In this document: positions 6,172-6,673 of the stretch, piece by piece
Layout: the number at the start of each line of letters is the position of its first letter
Numbering within the stretch: the first letter of the stretch is position 1
DNA from: Paracoccaceae bacterium
GTDB lineage: Bacteria > Pseudomonadota > Alphaproteobacteria > Rhodobacterales > Rhodobacteraceae
Direction of reading: 5' to 3'
DNA: 6,673 nt
Assembly: GCA_020441345.1 (NCBI GenBank)
Contig: JAGRMK010000133.1
Span: forward strand, 1-6,673
Position numbers and translations under genes: made by a program
The notes under the pieces: model-generated
The model's input: only the letters and a program-made list of their open reading frames with translations
Database searches by the model: none
What the model was told of the DNA's origin: nothing

Positions 6172-6210
6172 TTCGGAGTTTTCCGAATGCAACGGTCCCC
6201 GGAAGGGGGA
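6172..6210. repeat. Two short hairpins in the bztA leader
   Basis: TTCGGA-GTTT-TCCGAA (6172-6187) is a perfect 6-bp inverted repeat. TCCCC-GGAAG-GGGGA (6196-6210) is a 5-bp stem, and a further GCCGC/GCGGC pair (6214-6218 and 6226-6230) follows. If the transcript starts upstream, the leader would be structured right up to the ribosome binding site. No known riboswitch class was recognised. Confidence 0.35.
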
Positions 6211-6235
6211 AAGGCCGCATCAAAAGCGGCGTAAC

Positions 6236-6244
6236 AGGAAGAGG
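6236..6244 (+). promoter_or_regulatory. Ribosome binding site of bztA
   Basis: AGGAAGAGG contains GAGG ending five bases before the ATG at 6250, with an A-rich spacer (TAAAA). This is the strongest translation signal in the window and fits an abundant periplasmic binding protein. Confidence 0.7.
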
Positions 6245-6249
6245 TAAAA

Positions 6250-6673
6250 ATGAAATCAACGGTATTCTTGGGAACCCTCGCTGCGACCGCGCTGGCTGGT
6301 GGCATCGCAGCGGCGACCACGCTTGAGGACGTCCAAGCGCGCGGCACCCTGAACTGTGGTGTCTCGACCGGCGTCAACGGTTTCTCGGCACCTGATGCCA
6401 ACGGCACTTGGCAGGGCTTTGACGTCGCCGTCTGCCGTGCCGTCGCCGCAGCCGTGCTGGGCGACCCGATGGCGGTCAACTTTGTTTCGACCACCGGTCA
6501 GACCCGCTTCACCGCGCTGGCTTCGGGCGAGATCGACATCCTGGCCCGCAACACCACCTGGACCTTCTCGCGCGATACTGAACTCGCCTTCACCTTCACA
6601 GGCGTGAACTATTACGACGGTCAGGGCTTCATGGTGAAGAAGGACTTTGGCGTGACCTCGGACAAGGAACTCG
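6250..6673 (+). CDS. bztA: Periplasmic amino-acid-binding protein of a Bzt/Aap-type ABC transporter (3' truncated)
   Basis: The first 141 codons are present, and the window ends before the stop (full family length is about 340 residues). Residues 1-22 form a signal peptide (MKSTVFLGTLAATALAGGIAAA) with cleavage after the alanines. The mature part begins TTLEDVQARGTLNCGVSTG and continues with GFSAPDANGTWQGFDVAVCRAVA, TRFTALASGEIDILARNTTW, TFSRDTELAF and NYYDGQGFMV. These are hallmark stretches of BztA from Rhodobacter capsulatus and AapJ from Rhizobium, which bind glutamate, glutamine, aspartate and asparagine, or L-amino acids generally, and pass them to a membrane complex. The permease and ATPase genes (bztBCD or aapQMP) would be expected just beyond the window. 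BztA and AapJ cannot be told apart with certainty here. The strong ribosome binding site and A-rich spacer set the start. Confidence 0.92.
   Translation, partial: MKSTVFLGTLAATALAGGIAAATTLEDVQARGTLNCGVSTGVNGFSAPDANGTWQGFDVAVCRAVAAAVLGDPMAVNFVSTTGQTRFTALASGEIDILARNTTWTFSRDTELAFTFTGVNYYDGQGFMVKKDFGVTSDKEL

Noticed and set aside
6078..6494. Antisense open frame of 138 codons across the bztA leader and 5' end
   Set aside because: It overlaps the clear BztA/AapJ signal peptide and N-terminal domain and has no recognisable motif.
1..6673. Possible undescribed multi-gene system
   Set aside because: Each gene belongs to a known, widely conserved housekeeping family, all are intact and collinear, and base composition looks uniform. 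There are no mobile-element, integrase, toxin-antitoxin, CRISPR or defence signatures. A novel system is not supported.

Overview
This window looks like core genome from an alphaproteobacterium of the Rhodobacteraceae (Roseobacter group). The DNA is GC-rich. The ATP12-family protein, the Bzt/Aap-type amino-acid binding protein and a GC-rich palindromic spacer ending in CCGGGATATTT all fit that group. The assignment comes from remembered family sequences, not from a database search.

Every gene lies on the + strand. Bases 1-105 are the 3' end of rplQ (ribosomal protein L17), the usual last gene of the alpha ribosomal-protein operon, followed by a hairpin terminator. A monocistronic-looking gene for an exported DegP/DegQ-type serine protease with two PDZ domains follows (237-1685). 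A 185-base spacer filled with nested hairpins separates it from the next block.

The second block (1871-6005) is a compact five-gene operon: rarA (replication-fork AAA+ ATPase), crcB (fluoride channel), an RluC-type 23S rRNA pseudouridine synthase, a HAD-family phosphatase and an ATP12-type F1-ATPase assembly chaperone. The last four genes are joined by three consecutive 4-base ATGA stop/start overlaps, so they are probably translationally coupled. Their products act in different processes (fork rescue, fluoride export, rRNA modification, phosphate-ester hydrolysis, ATP synthase assembly), so this is best read as a housekeeping operon, not a dedicated pathway.

A 244-base non-coding stretch (6006-6249) holds a possible terminator, several dyads and a pair of similar 10-mers. 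It leads into the first gene of an amino-acid ABC transporter, bztA/aapJ, which is cut off by the window end. I see no tRNA, rRNA, insertion sequence, CRISPR array or prophage feature, and no convincing undescribed system. The points most worth a second look are the palindromic spacer, a G8 tract at the rarA end that lies one base out of register with crcB, and the structured bztA leader.
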